DNA of 50,397 nucleotides, from positions 1 through 50,397 of the forward strand of contig JAFSVK010000004.1 of assembly GCA_017444985.1 (NCBI GenBank), in the 5' to 3' direction. Below the pieces are notes generated by a model. That model was not told where the DNA came from, searched no databases, and saw nothing but the letters and a program-made list of their open reading frames with translations. The DNA comes from Bacillota bacterium. Lineage in GTDB: Bacteria > Bacillota > Clostridia > Lachnospirales > CAG-274. This document shows, piece by piece, positions 43,444 through 50,397 of this stretch (positions are counted from its first letter, which is position 1; the number at the start of each line of letters is the position of its first letter). Position numbers and translations under genes: made by a program.

Positions 43444-43881
43444 ATTAAGTGCCTTATCAAGTAATGTTTTAAGTTGCATCATTTCTTCGGGAGTAAGGTT
43501 CATACAGCCTTGCATGGCCTCGGGTATCTTTATGGCTTCTTCTTGAAGTGCCTGTCCTTTTTCCGTAAGGGAGATGCAAAGTTTTCTTTCGTTATCATCG
43601 GGGCGTACCCTGTTTACAACACCTTGCTTTTCCAGCCTTTTTAAAAGGGGTGCAAGGGTGCCCGAGTCGAGATACACTTTTTCACCCAATTCGCTTTCCG
43701 TCATGGTACCAAACTCCCAAAGAGCCATCATTACCACATATTGTGTATAGGTAAGCCCCAATTTTTCCAAGGGCTTGCGGTACTTTCTTATGACCTCTTT
43801 GGAACAGGCATAAAGGGGGAAACACAGCTGATTTCTGAGACGAATACAATCGTACTTGTTTTCTTTTAAGTTATCTTTCAT
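43423..43881 (-). CDS. MarR family transcriptional regulator, C-terminus encoded by a repeat
   Basis: A 152-residue winged-helix repressor: LGLTYTQYVVMMALWEFGTM, the recognition helix region DSGTLAPLLKRLEKQGVVNR and the wing RPDDNERKLCISLTEKGQ. An N-terminal CSKEV Cys (around residue 27) could be a redox sensor as in OhrR-like members; that is inference. The start overlaps the flavodoxin stop as ATGA. The final GTSKNS and stop are in repeat copy 5. Likely autoregulates the operon through the palindrome at 44713-44726. Confidence 0.92.
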   Translation of the reverse strand: MKDNLKENKYDCIRLRNQLCFPLYACSKEVIRKYRKPLEKLGLTYTQYVVMMALWEFGTMTESELGEKVYLDSGTLAPLLKRLEKQGVVNRVRPDDNERKLCISLTEKGQALQEEAIKIPEAMQGCMNLTPEEMMQLKTLLDKALNGTSKNS

Positions 43882-44270
43882 ATATATCTTTTGGCAAACT
43901 CCTTTGCCTCTTCCAATTGTTTTTCGTTGGGTCTACCCTTAAAGTAAAGCGTTTCCTCCACCGTTTCTATACCTGCATTCTTTAAAGCTTTTTTTATAAG
44001 CTCCAAAGCGTGTTTTGATAACCAAGAGGTGGAAAAGACCACAGCCTTTTTAACATCCTCTTTTCTTAAAGTTTGAAGGTAGCTTTTAAGCCTTTTGTCA
44101 ATGCCGTAGGCATAGAGGGCACCACCTATAAAAAGAAGGTCGGTAGGCTCTTTTATGGCTGCCTTATCCGAATCCACACTTACGGCATCCACTCCCACGG
44201 CATCGCCTATAGCCACAGCCAAAGCTTTTGTGTTTCCGCTCCTTGAACAGTATCTTACAGCAATATTCAT
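43878..44270 (-). CDS. Flavodoxin-like protein
   Basis: A 130-residue flavodoxin-fold protein. The FMN phosphate loop is YCSRSGNTKALA (residues 7-18), followed by LLFIGGALYAYG as a second FMN-contacting loop and VVFSTSWLSKHALE. Shorter than classic flavodoxin. It lies between the PNPOx-like and MarR genes, 2 bases after the first and overlapping the second, suggesting a small redox module under MarR control. Confidence 0.88.
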   Translation of the reverse strand: MNIAVRYCSRSGNTKALAVAIGDAVGVDAVSVDSDKAAIKEPTDLLFIGGALYAYGIDKRLKSYLQTLRKEDVKKAVVFSTSWLSKHALELIKKALKNAGIETVEETLYFKGRPNEKQLEEAKEFAKRYI

Positions 44271-44272
44271 AC

Positions 44273-44674
44273 TTAGATCTCCACACTCTCGCTTTCTTCC
44301 GTAAAGGATGAAAATGTAGCTGTGGCATTTTTAAAATACAGCATTTGCATATTTCCGTCGTCGGGATCGTACATAGCCTTTAATGTGGGCATAGCCTCAA
44401 GCATAGCCACTTTTACATCCCTGTTGTCATCGTTTACAAGCTCTCCCGCAACTCTTACCCACTTGCCGTCTTTAAAAGCACAAAGCTCCACCTTGGGATT
44501 TATAGCTATCTGCTTTGAAACATCCTTTGACTTTCCCGTTTGTATATAGAGCTTGCCTTCGTGTAAAAGCACCGTACCAAAGGGGCGAACTCTGGGCATA
44601 TCCTTATCCATGGTTGCAAGATAGTAGGTTTGTGCCTCGGCTAAAAATTTACATACTCTTTCAATACCTGTCAT
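44273..44674 (-). CDS. Pyridoxamine 5'-phosphate oxidase-like flavoprotein
   Basis: A 133-residue split-barrel flavin-binding protein: TYYLATMDKDMPRVRPFGTV at the N-terminus, GKLYIQTGKSKDVSKQI, and PKVELCAFKDGKWVRVAGEL. Such small proteins bind FMN or F420-like cofactors; true vitamin B6 oxidation is not implied. GGAGGTG precedes the ATG at 44674. First gene of the operon, 40 bases downstream of its promoter. Confidence 0.88.
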   Translation of the reverse strand: MTGIERVCKFLAEAQTYYLATMDKDMPRVRPFGTVLLHEGKLYIQTGKSKDVSKQIAINPKVELCAFKDGKWVRVAGELVNDDNRDVKVAMLEAMPTLKAMYDPDDGNMQMLYFKNATATFSSFTEESESVEI

Positions 44675-44712
44675 ATTAAACACCTCCTAAAAACTATTGT
44701 TGTGAACTTTTA

Positions 44713-44726
44713 TATTGTGCACAATA
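44713..44726. promoter_or_regulatory. Palindromic operator candidate for the MarR repressor
   Basis: TATTGTGCACAATA is a perfect 14-base palindrome lying just downstream of the -10 box, over the expected transcription start, the standard place for MarR autorepression. Confidence 0.6.
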
Positions 44727-44728
44727 AT

Positions 44729-44757
44729 ATTGTAGCACTTTCTCTTCTGTTTTGCAA
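44729..44757 (-). promoter_or_regulatory. Promoter of the PNPOx-flavodoxin-marR operon
   Basis: Minus-strand TTGCAA (44752-44757), 17 bases, TACAAT (44729-44734). Confidence 0.75.
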
Positions 44758-44791
44758 GTGTTTCTTGTATATTTTGGGAGACTTTGCAAAC

Positions 44792-44825
44792 AAAAAGCCT
44801 CTCGGCACTTTTGTGCCAAGAGGCT
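44792..44825 (-). terminator. Terminator of the double-glycine peptide gene
   Basis: On the minus strand AGCCTCTTGGCAC pairs with GTGCCGAGAGGCT around AAAA, followed by TTTTTG. Confidence 0.88.
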
Positions 44826-44833
44826 GTAAATTT

Positions 44834-45067
44834 TTAAATACGTACACCCACGCTTGTGAACAATGTTTTCCACTGTCCGCCGCAGGCACTGCATCTTACT
44901 ATGGTATAGGGCTGTCCCGTAGCCGCATCCGTGCCGTCTTCGGTGGAAAGGCTGTTTTGCGCTCCGCAACAAGTGCAACCCTGCTTTAAATAATCTCCCG
45001 CATAAAATTCGCTCTGGGTGATACCGCCGGTAACTTCTTTTAACACATTGTTATCAAGTTTGGTCAT
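44834..45067 (-). CDS. Small peptide with double-glycine-type leader and two CxxC motifs
   Basis: A 77-residue protein. The first 15 residues, MTKLDNNVLKEVTGG, look like the leader of class II bacteriocins and peptides exported by C39-type ABC transporters, with cleavage expected after GG. The remaining 62 residues hold CTCCGA and CSACGG, which could bind zinc or form disulfides. No C39 peptidase-transporter, modification enzyme or immunity gene is in the window. AAGGAG lies 9 bases before the ATG, and the gene has its own terminator. A housekeeping zinc-ribbon microprotein is the alternative. The transcript leader contains repeat copy 6. Confidence 0.7.
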   Translation of the reverse strand: MTKLDNNVLKEVTGGITQSEFYAGDYLKQGCTCCGAQNSLSTEDGTDAATGQPYTIVRCSACGGQWKTLFTSVGVRI

Positions 45068-45090
45068 ATCTATCAGCTCCTTAATATATC

Positions 45091-45247
45091 GGAGCCCTCT
45101 AAAAAATCATAAATCGTAAAATTGGCTGTCTTGCAAAGGTTAGTCGTCAATGACTCTCACCAATGCTCTACATTGGCTTTGAGCCATTTCCCGGTCCTCG
45201 AACAAGCTATCTCAATTTTACTTCAATAGCACTTTTTAGAGGTCCCC
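45091..45247 (-). repeat. 157-bp interspersed palindromic repeat, copy 6 (inverted)
   Basis: Inverse orientation, starting GGAGCCCTCTAAAAAATCAT and ending CACTTTTTAGAGGTCCCC. It lies between the promoter at 45277-45305 and the double-glycine peptide gene, so the RNA would carry it as a structured 5' leader. Confidence 0.9.
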
Positions 45248-45276
45248 TACTGTCTATCTTCGAATGTTACAAGCAA

Positions 45277-45305
45277 AGTATAGCATACTTAAAAAAATTA
45301 TACAA
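45277..45305 (-). promoter_or_regulatory. Promoter candidate upstream of repeat copy 6
   Basis: Minus-strand TTGTAT (45300-45305), 17 bases, TATACT (45277-45282) with an extended TGC before the -10. It would transcribe through the repeat into the 45067 gene. Confidence 0.6.
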
Positions 45306-45372
45306 CCGTTAAATATTAACAATTTTTTAACAAACAAAGGAACTTCTATCCTGTAACTTTCACATATATTTG

Positions 45373-45401
45373 TTGCAAGTTTTGAAATAATGTGGTATAA
45401 T
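45373..45401 (+). promoter_or_regulatory. Promoter of the small membrane protein gene
   Basis: TTGCAA (45373-45378), 17 bases, TATAAT (45396-45401). Confidence 0.8.
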
Positions 45402-45439
45402 ATTTGTAATTTAAACGTAACACAAAGGAGGATATGGCT

Positions 45440-45628
45440 ATGACATACGCAAGACCTAAGAGAAATTACAGAGTGGCTCAAAAACAGGTAGAGCAGAACA
45501 ACCGTGCATTAAAAGGTACCTTCGTACCCGAGAAAGATAAGCCTAAGGTAGCGCTTTTCGCTGTGGGTATAGGTGTACTTTTGTTTGTTTTGGGTCTGCT
45601 TATAGGGGCTTTGGCAAACAGAGATTAA
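45440..45628 (+). CDS. Small single-span membrane protein
   Basis: A 62-residue protein: a basic N-terminal ~35 residues, then one membrane segment (VALFAVGIGVLLFVLGLLIG) and a short tail. AAAGGAGG lies 8 bases before the ATG at 45440; the ATG at 45434 is only 2 bases from it. No family recognised. It has a strong promoter and its own terminator. Confidence 0.75.
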   Translation: MTYARPKRNYRVAQKQVEQNNRALKGTFVPEKDKPKVALFAVGIGVLLFVLGLLIGALANRD

Positions 45629-45668
45629 GGAACCGCTGACTGATTTGATCGGTGTTTCTATGATTTTG

Positions 45669-45695
45669 GAGCCGTCGTAAGGCGGCTCTTTTTTT
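45669..45695 (+). terminator. Terminator of the small membrane protein gene
   Basis: GAGCCG pairs with CGGCTC around TCGTAAGG, followed by TTTTTTT. Confidence 0.8.
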
Positions 45696-45712
45696 ACTAC
45701 AGGAGGCAGAAT

Positions 45713-47179
45713 ATGAAAAGATCCGTTAAACTTTTAATTTTAATATCGGCTATGGCACTTTTTTCGGCTACAGCCTACGGCAAGACCGTTAATTTACAGG
45801 TAAACAGCGACCAAATCTATATTGACGGCAATGCACTTACCATAGACCAACCCCCCGTAATAGCCGACAGCAGAACACTTGTGCCCGTAAGAGCGGTGTC
45901 GGAGGCTTTTGAGGGAGAGGTAAGCTGGGATGCGACAAGTAAAACAGCCACCGTTGTAAGTCTTGAAGGCGATGAGATAAAGCTTACCATAGGCAGTAAA
46001 ACGGCATACTTAAACGGTAAGGCTGTGGAGCTTGATGTGGCTCCCGCCATTATAAACGAAAGGACCATGCTCCCCATAAGATTTATAGCCGAAAGCTTTG
46101 GCTTTGACACTCGTTGGATAGAGGAGAGCAAAAGCATTATAGTACAAAAAGAAGATAGCGGTGAGGGCATAGGTATAGGAGATGACGATATATCCTACAC
46201 CGATGCCGAGGGCAATGTTTATATCGAACATGTAAATGAGGATATGAGTTTGGAAGCCTTGAGAATAACCGATAAATCGGGAAAGACCAAAGCAATGTAC
46301 AAATTTTCGGGTGCCTACGAAGATATGTACATCTCAAAAGACGGAAAGAAGCTTACATTTACCTACAACTCCAAAGATGATACCTATACCGTTACAAAAG
46401 ACGGTACCGAAAAAAGCTTGAAATATGTGGATTTTGTTCTCACAGACGATGAAGGAAACACCTACGATGTAAATAACGGTATAGGGGGGCTTTTTACAGT
46501 TAAGGATAAGAACGGAAAAGTTACAGAGACCTACACCTTTACCGAAGAGACCCACAACATATTTGAGACCGAAAAGGGTGAAAAGGTATGTGTTGCCATA
46601 AAATACGAAGGTGGTTACAAAGACGGCTTTGTAGATGAAAACGGAAAATTTACAGCCTTTGATAACGACCATGAGCTGGCTATGATGGGTAGCGATAACA
46701 GAATATACAGCTTGAAGCACAACTACCTTCTTATAAGCGACGATCAATATAACTTGAAAGAAGTATTGAAAGAAACGGGCGGAAACCTGTTTTACATCGC
46801 AGGTGATGGAGAAGAATACCCTATAGACGGCACCTTTGCCGAGGGCTACACCATTGTAAGAGGCGACAAGACCATAGTCTTGACTTGCGATTTTGAAGAA
46901 GAACACAACAAGGAACTTTTTGCAAGAGACTCCTACGGCACCGAGGATGAAGTGTACTACAAGGGTGATGACGGCAATACCTATGTGGGAAAGGATAATA
47001 ATTTTAAAGTTTATGACGGGCAGGGAAATGAAATAGACACCTATACCGCCTGCTGTCAAGAAATAAACTATGAAGACGAAAAGGGCGGAAAGGCTACGAT
47101 TTGCTACAGCTACTTAGGTGAAAGCGATTGTGTTAAAATAGGTGACAAGCGTATAGAACTTAATGCCATAATGGGATAA
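45713..47179 (+). CDS. Secreted protein with copper amine oxidase N-terminal-like domain
   Basis: A 488-residue exported protein. The signal peptide ends near TAYGKT (residue ~24). Residues ~27-150 are the copper-amine-oxidase-N domain common in Clostridia: IYIDGNALTIDQPPVIADSR, TLVPVRAVSEAFEGEVSWD, then a second half-repeat with RTMLPIRFIAESFGF. The remaining ~340 residues are beta-rich and repetitive (EDGxxY, DEGNTYDV, DGNTYVGKDN), without catalytic residues I recognise. The family is thought to act in cell-wall binding, not oxidation. AGGAGGC precedes the ATG. Confidence 0.87.
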   Translation: MKRSVKLLILISAMALFSATAYGKTVNLQVNSDQIYIDGNALTIDQPPVIADSRTLVPVRAVSEAFEGEVSWDATSKTATVVSLEGDEIKLTIGSKTAYLNGKAVELDVAPAIINERTMLPIRFIAESFGFDTRWIEESKSIIVQKEDSGEGIGIGDDDISYTDAEGNVYIEHVNEDMSLEALRITDKSGKTKAMYKFSGAYEDMYISKDGKKLTFTYNSKDDTYTVTKDGTEKSLKYVDFVLTDDEGNTYDVNNGIGGLFTVKDKNGKVTETYTFTEETHNIFETEKGEKVCVAIKYEGGYKDGFVDENGKFTAFDNDHELAMMGSDNRIYSLKHNYLLISDDQYNLKEVLKETGGNLFYIAGDGEEYPIDGTFAEGYTIVRGDKTIVLTCDFEEEHNKELFARDSYGTEDEVYYKGDDGNTYVGKDNNFKVYDGQGNEIDTYTACCQEINYEDEKGGKATICYSYLGESDCVKIGDKRIELNAIMG

Positions 47180-47221
47180 AAGAAGTTGTGAGTAGGTGGT
47201 GGCAAAGGTGTTCGTTGCTCG

Positions 47222-47357
47222 ATCGTCAGCCCTATGGGCTTCCTCCCCCTACTCGGGGAGAGTACCTCTCCGACACGGCTCTCGCCGTGTCCCCTCCCCT
47301 TTCAGGGGAGGCAAAAGCAAGGACAACTATTTTGCCAAAACCACCCCCTAACCCCCT
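47222..47357. repeat. 136-bp direct repeat, unit 1
   Basis: ATCGTCAGCCCTATGGGCTT begins a unit nearly identical to 47462-47597, 240 bases later, with only a few mismatches. It contains TCTCCGACACGGC / GCCGTGT and CCCCTCCCCTTTCAGGGGAG hairpins. Non-coding; frames through it are not proteins. Confidence 0.9.
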
Positions 47358-47405
47358 CACCAACACCCAAGCCTCCCCTGAAAGGGGAGGTGTCAGCTTT
47401 AGCTG

Positions 47406-47735
47406 ACGGAGAGGTTTCAAGCGGGGCGAAAAATTCTGTGGGCAAAGGTATTGGTCGCATCATCGTCAGCCCTATGGGCTTCCTCCCCCTACTCGGGGAG
47501 AGTACCTCTCCGACACGGCTCCCGCCGTGTCCCCTCCCCTTTCAGGGGAGGCAAAAGCAAGGACAACTATTTCGCCAAAACCACCCCCTAACCCCCAAGC
47601 CTCCCCTGAACAGCCGCAGCTGACGGAGAGGTTTCAAGCAGGGCGAAAAACTTTGCCAATAAAAGGACGGAGAGGTTTCAAGCGGGGCGAAAAATTTTGC
47701 CGACAAAAGGACGGGGAGGTTTCAAGCGGGACGAA
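47406..47735. repeat. Array of ~44-bp GAGAGGTTTCAAGCGGGGCG repeats
   Basis: GGAGAGGTTTCAAGCGGGGC recurs at about 47409, 47625, 47669 and 47714 (the last reads GGGGAGGTTTCAAGCGGGAC). The last three are spaced ~44 bases apart, each preceded by an AAAAGGACGG-type joint. The 47180-47766 stretch holds only these repeats and no gene. Confidence 0.8.
47462..47597. repeat. 136-bp direct repeat, unit 2
   Basis: Second copy of the 47222 unit, differing at a few positions (for example CTCGCCGTGT versus CCCGCCGTGT). Confidence 0.9.
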
Positions 47736-47766
47736 AACCTAACCCACACCAAAAAAATCTGCAACA

Positions 47767-47814
47767 ACAAAAAAGGCATTTCTCACCCCTTCAAGGTCTG
47801 AGAAATGCCTTTTT
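47767..47814. terminator. Bidirectional terminator before the SipW-like gene end
   Basis: AAGGCATTTCTCA pairs with TGAGAAATGCCTT. An A-run before and a T-run after allow function in either direction. Confidence 0.85.
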
Positions 47815-47818
47815 CAAA

Positions 47819-48283
47819 TCACTGTTTTTTCCTCACAACATTTACTATCACCGTCACAGCCAGTATTATACCCATACTTATAAGGCCCGCGGTACTTGAA
47901 AGGAATCTTGAAAGTTTACCTACCAAGGGCAGTTTAAATACCATTACACCGCCGTACATTTCTTTGGAAATGTTTTCGGGTTCGGGGGAGGAGAGGGCGG
48001 AGGCCTTTACTTTGTAGCCGTCATACTCCTTTCCTACCACAAGACGCACTTTTTTTGTGCCGTCGGCGGAGGTGTAGCCCATTATATCCCCTGTTTTTGC
48101 ACTTTCGTAATCGTGTCTTGAGTCCATAAAGCAGGCGGTACCCTCTGCTATCTTAGGCTCCATAAGGTCGTCCTCCACGCTGTATATGTTTATACCCAAG
48201 GCAAAACACACCAGAAAGCCTACAAATACCACTGCCAATATATCCATAACGATATTCAGTATTATGCTGTATATTTTGTTCAT
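47819..48283 (-). CDS. SipW/S26-like signal peptidase homologue lacking the catalytic Ser
   Basis: A 154-residue membrane protein with hydrophobic ends (residues ~7-32 and ~128-150), the layout of SipW / archaeal-type signal peptidases. The active-site motif, normally SGSMEPT, reads EDDLMEPKI: the Ser before Met is Leu. The S26B His/Asp-type region (TGDIMGYTSADGTKKVRLVV) is recognisable. It is thus probably not a protease. It starts 1 base after ftsH ends, so they share a transcript. It may be a regulator or chaperone-like relative, or an envelope protein of unknown role. Confidence 0.75.
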   Translation of the reverse strand: MNKIYSIILNIVMDILAVVFVGFLVCFALGINIYSVEDDLMEPKIAEGTACFMDSRHDYESAKTGDIMGYTSADGTKKVRLVVGKEYDGYKVKASALSSPEPENISKEMYGGVMVFKLPLVGKLSRFLSSTAGLISMGIILAVTVIVNVVRKKQ

Positions 48284-48284
48284 A

Positions 48285-50117
48285 TTATACCTCTCCCTTT
48301 AAAACTTTACGAAATTCGTCCCCTGTTACCTTTTCTTTTTCAAGAAGGAGCTCTGCTGTTCGGTGTAAGCCCTCCATATTTTCCGTTAATATCTTTTGCG
48401 CCTGTGCATAGGCCTTGTCTACTATATTTTTAATTTCTTTGTCGATCTGACCTGCCACATCCTCGCCGTAGTTTCTGCTTGAGGTTATATCCTGTCCCAA
48501 GAATACTTGGTGATCATCTTCGTCGCCGTAGAGTATGGGGCCTAAATTTTCGCTCATACCAAAGCGCATTACCATTTTTCTTGCGAGATTGGAGGCTTTT
48601 TGTATATCACTGCTTGCTCCTGCGGTGTAGTCGCCGAAAATAAGCTCTTCTGCCACTCTTCCGCCAAAGGCTGCCACTATTTCCTCTTCCATGGCCTTTT
48701 TAAACTTAAAGCCCAACTCCTCGGGTACGGGCATGGTGTAGCCTCCCATTGCGCCTATGGGTATTATGGAAACGGTATGCACAGGGGAAAGATCGGGTAA
48801 CATCTCATATATTATAGCGTGACCCGCCTCGTGGTAGGCTGTTATTTTTCTGTCCTTGTCGGATATGATATGGCTCTTTTTCTCCGTTCCCAGAGCCACC
48901 CTTACAAAGGACTGCCTTATATTTTCCTGTGTTATTTCCTTTTCGTTCTTCCTTGCCGTAAGAAGGGCAGCTTCATTCAGCAGGTTTTCAAGGTCGGCAC
49001 CCGTAAAGCCCTGTGTGGTTTTGGCTATCTCTCTGAGATCCACATCCTTTGAGAGTTTCTTGCCTTTGGCGTGTATTTTTAAAATATCCTCTCTGCCCTT
49101 GGCATCGGGAGAACCTACTATCACCTGCCTGTCAAACCTTCCGGGTCTTAAAAGTGCAGGATCAAGCACATCGGGGCGGTTGGTGGCTGCCATAACTATT
49201 ACGCCCTCGTTTACGCCGAAGCCGTCCATTTCCACCAAAAGCTGGTTCAGAGTTTGTTCTCTCTCGTCGTGACCGCCTCCGAGGCCTGTGCCTCTTTTTC
49301 TGCCTACGGCATCTATCTCGTCTATAAACACCAAACAAGGTGCCTGTCTTTTGGCTTTTTCAAAAAGGTCTCTCACTCTTGAAGCACCTACACCTACGAA
49401 CATTTCCACAAAATCGGAGCCCGATATGGAAAAGAAGGGCACATTAGCCTCTCCAGATATGGCTTTTGCAAGCAAGGTCTTACCCGTTCCCGGAGGGCCT
49501 ACCATAAGTATGCCCTTGGGTATCCTTGCACCAAGCTCCGTATACTTTTGGGGGCTTTTGAGAAAGTCTACTATCTCTTCTATTTCCTCTTTCTCTTCTT
49601 CAAGGCCTGCCACATCCTTAAATGTCACCTTACCGTCGCCGCCCTGTTCCACTCTTGCCCTGACTTTGCCGAAGTTCATCATCTTCCTGCCACCGCCTTG
49701 CATCTGCTGTACAAGAAAGAATGTCAGCACTATGGCAACACCTATGGCAACTATGGTAAGTATCACCGAAAATACATTTCCGGAGCCTGCGGGGGGAACG
49801 GTCTCCACATCCAATTTCCCCTCCGTTACAAAGCTTGATATATAGTCCATAAATTGGGAAACACTGGGGATGTTTACATTAAACTTGGGTCCCCCGTCTT
49901 TTCTCTCCACCATAGCAATAGCCGCATCGTCCACATCGGCAGACTTTTGTATGGTTATTTTACTTATATTTTCGCTCTGTATCTCCGCTATAAAGTTGTT
50001 GTAGCTGTACTTTATGGGATTACTCCCCGAACGGGACAGCCCCACAAAAAACACTATAGCCAAAAATACCGCTATGTATATAATTACCGTTGTTAATATT
50101 CCTTTATTGTAGTTCAA
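48285..50117 (-). CDS. ftsH: ATP-dependent zinc metalloprotease FtsH
   Basis: A 610-residue membrane AAA protease. Two membrane segments flank an outer domain (residues ~8-25 and ~110-130). The AAA domain has [13 protein letters not shown], the pore motif in [14 protein letters not shown], Walker [11 protein letters not shown] and the second region of homology [13 protein letters not shown]. The zinc site is HEAGH with the downstream Asp in [10 protein letters not shown]. It degrades membrane and regulatory proteins. Length is normal. The start MNYNKGILT has GGAGGG upstream. Confidence 0.97.
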   Translation of the reverse strand: MNYNKGILTTVIIYIAVFLAIVFFVGLSRSGSNPIKYSYNNFIAEIQSENISKITIQKSADVDDAAIAMVERKDGGPKFNVNIPSVSQFMDYISSFVTEGKLDVETVPPAGSGNVFSVILTIVAIGVAIVLTFFLVQQMQGGGRKMMNFGKVRARVEQGGDGKVTFKDVAGLEEEKEEIEEIVDFLKSPQKYTELGARIPKGILMVGPPGTGKTLLAKAISGEANVPFFSISGSDFVEMFVGVGASRVRDLFEKAKRQAPCLVFIDEIDAVGRKRGTGLGGGHDEREQTLNQLLVEMDGFGVNEGVIVMAATNRPDVLDPALLRPGRFDRQVIVGSPDAKGREDILKIHAKGKKLSKDVDLREIAKTTQGFTGADLENLLNEAALLTARKNEKEITQENIRQSFVRVALGTEKKSHIISDKDRKITAYHEAGHAIIYEMLPDLSPVHTVSIIPIGAMGGYTMPVPEELGFKFKKAMEEEIVAAFGGRVAEELIFGDYTAGASSDIQKASNLARKMVMRFGMSENLGPILYGDEDDHQVFLGQDITSSRNYGEDVAGQIDKEIKNIVDKAYAQAQKILTENMEGLHRTAELLLEKEKVTGDEFRKVLKGEV

Positions 50118-50148
50118 TTTCGCCCTCCTGTAATTTTATAGCTACAAA

Positions 50149-50177
50149 AGTATAGCATACTTTTTTATTTTTTGCAA
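50149..50177 (-). promoter_or_regulatory. Promoter of ftsH
   Basis: Minus-strand TTGCAA (50172-50177), 17 bases, TATACT (50149-50154) with extended TGC. Confidence 0.7.
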
Positions 50178-50261
50178 TTCAAATAGAAGAAAAAGAGTTT
50201 GGGTTTGGGTAAAAAGATATTTATTGCAAGAAAAGGCAGTAATGTGATAGAATGGATTTAA

Positions 50262-50397
50262 GGGAACCTCTAAAAAGTCATAAATCGTAAAATTGGCTAT
50301 CTTGCCCGAGTACGTCGTCAATGTCTCTTACCAATGCTCTACATTGGCTTCGAGCCATTTCCCAGTCCTCGAACAAGCTATCTCAATTTTACTTCAA
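50262..50397 (-). repeat. 157-bp interspersed palindromic repeat, copy 7 (inverted, cut by window end)
   Basis: Starts GGGAACCTCTAAAAAGTCAT in inverse orientation; the first 136 bases are present, the rest lies beyond the window. The left flank ATTTAA resembles the TTAA/TTTA target of copies 2 and 4. Confidence 0.9.

Noticed and set aside
47222-47735. A CRISPR array
   Set aside because: Repeat units are long, irregular and hairpin-rich, spacing is uneven, interunit sequence is itself repeated, and no cas genes are present.
47188-47742. Several overlapping Pro/Arg-rich frames on both strands
   Set aside because: They are translations of GC-rich repeats with no ribosome binding sites and mirror one another between repeat units.
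50148-50163. Near-palindrome AAGTATAGCATACTT shared with 45275-45289 as an operator
   Set aside because: It is explained by extended -10 boxes (TGCTATACT) of two sigma-A-type promoters.

Overview
The window looks like chromosomal DNA of a low-GC Firmicute of class Clostridia. The grounds are an infC-rpmI-rplT operon with an L20-type leader, purine-rich Shine-Dalgarno sites, sigma-A-like promoters with 17-base spacers, a three-tRNA cluster, ruvAB, ftsH, and S-layer-homology and copper-amine-oxidase-N surface proteins. I cannot name the genus. Both window edges lie in copies of the same ~157-bp repeat, so this may be a contig that broke at repeats.

Layout. 1-1219: a repeat copy, the decayed tail of a nuclease-transposase gene, and otherwise unrecognised non-coding DNA. 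1220-5438: nudC, then a signalling trio (FIST-GGDEF cyclase, unknown protein, response-regulator-like DNA-binding protein whose phosphoacceptor Asp is replaced by Asn). 5476-6051: GC-rich repeats and a zinc-ribbon gene remnant. 6098-7386: rplT, rpmI, infC with promoter, leader and attenuator. 7520-16590: housekeeping and envelope genes (nadE, an NlpC/P60 hydrolase, GNAT, ruvBA, DUF1858, lepB, rfbB), a lipoprotein with a prephenate dehydratase domain, and tRNA-Asp, tRNA-Val and tRNA-Leu.

16616-38863 is the outstanding region: about 22 kb of genes all on the minus strand. In reading order they are: a membrane zinc-ribbon GTPase of double-GTPase type, a GrpE-like protein, a lid-less Hsp70, a ~1000-residue zinc-ribbon scaffold, a second zinc-ribbon GTPase, an ABC ATPase and permease, a GAP1-family protein, a membrane SLH protein, a VanX-like lipoprotein, a TM2 protein, three small tandem paralogues, a VirD4/TraG-like ATPase with an altered Walker A, an unknown protein and a Sel1-repeat protein. 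The core matches the GTPase/GAP1 systems proposed from comparative genomics to be conflict (immunity-like) systems. The distal genes look like a variable payload, two of them with altered catalytic motifs. The function of this particular assembly is inference.

39152-50397: an SsuABC/TauABC-type importer operon; an Rpn-type PD-(D/E)XK nuclease; a PNPOx-flavodoxin-MarR operon with a palindromic operator candidate; a small double-glycine-leader peptide with two CxxC motifs; a small membrane protein; a copper-amine-oxidase-N protein; a GC-rich repeat block; a SipW-like protein lacking the catalytic Ser; and ftsH.

A second theme is the ~157-bp repeat itself: seven copies with terminal inverted repeats and strong internal pairing. 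All five plus-oriented copies contain, in their right terminal repeat, the stop codon of the neighbouring minus-strand reading frame.
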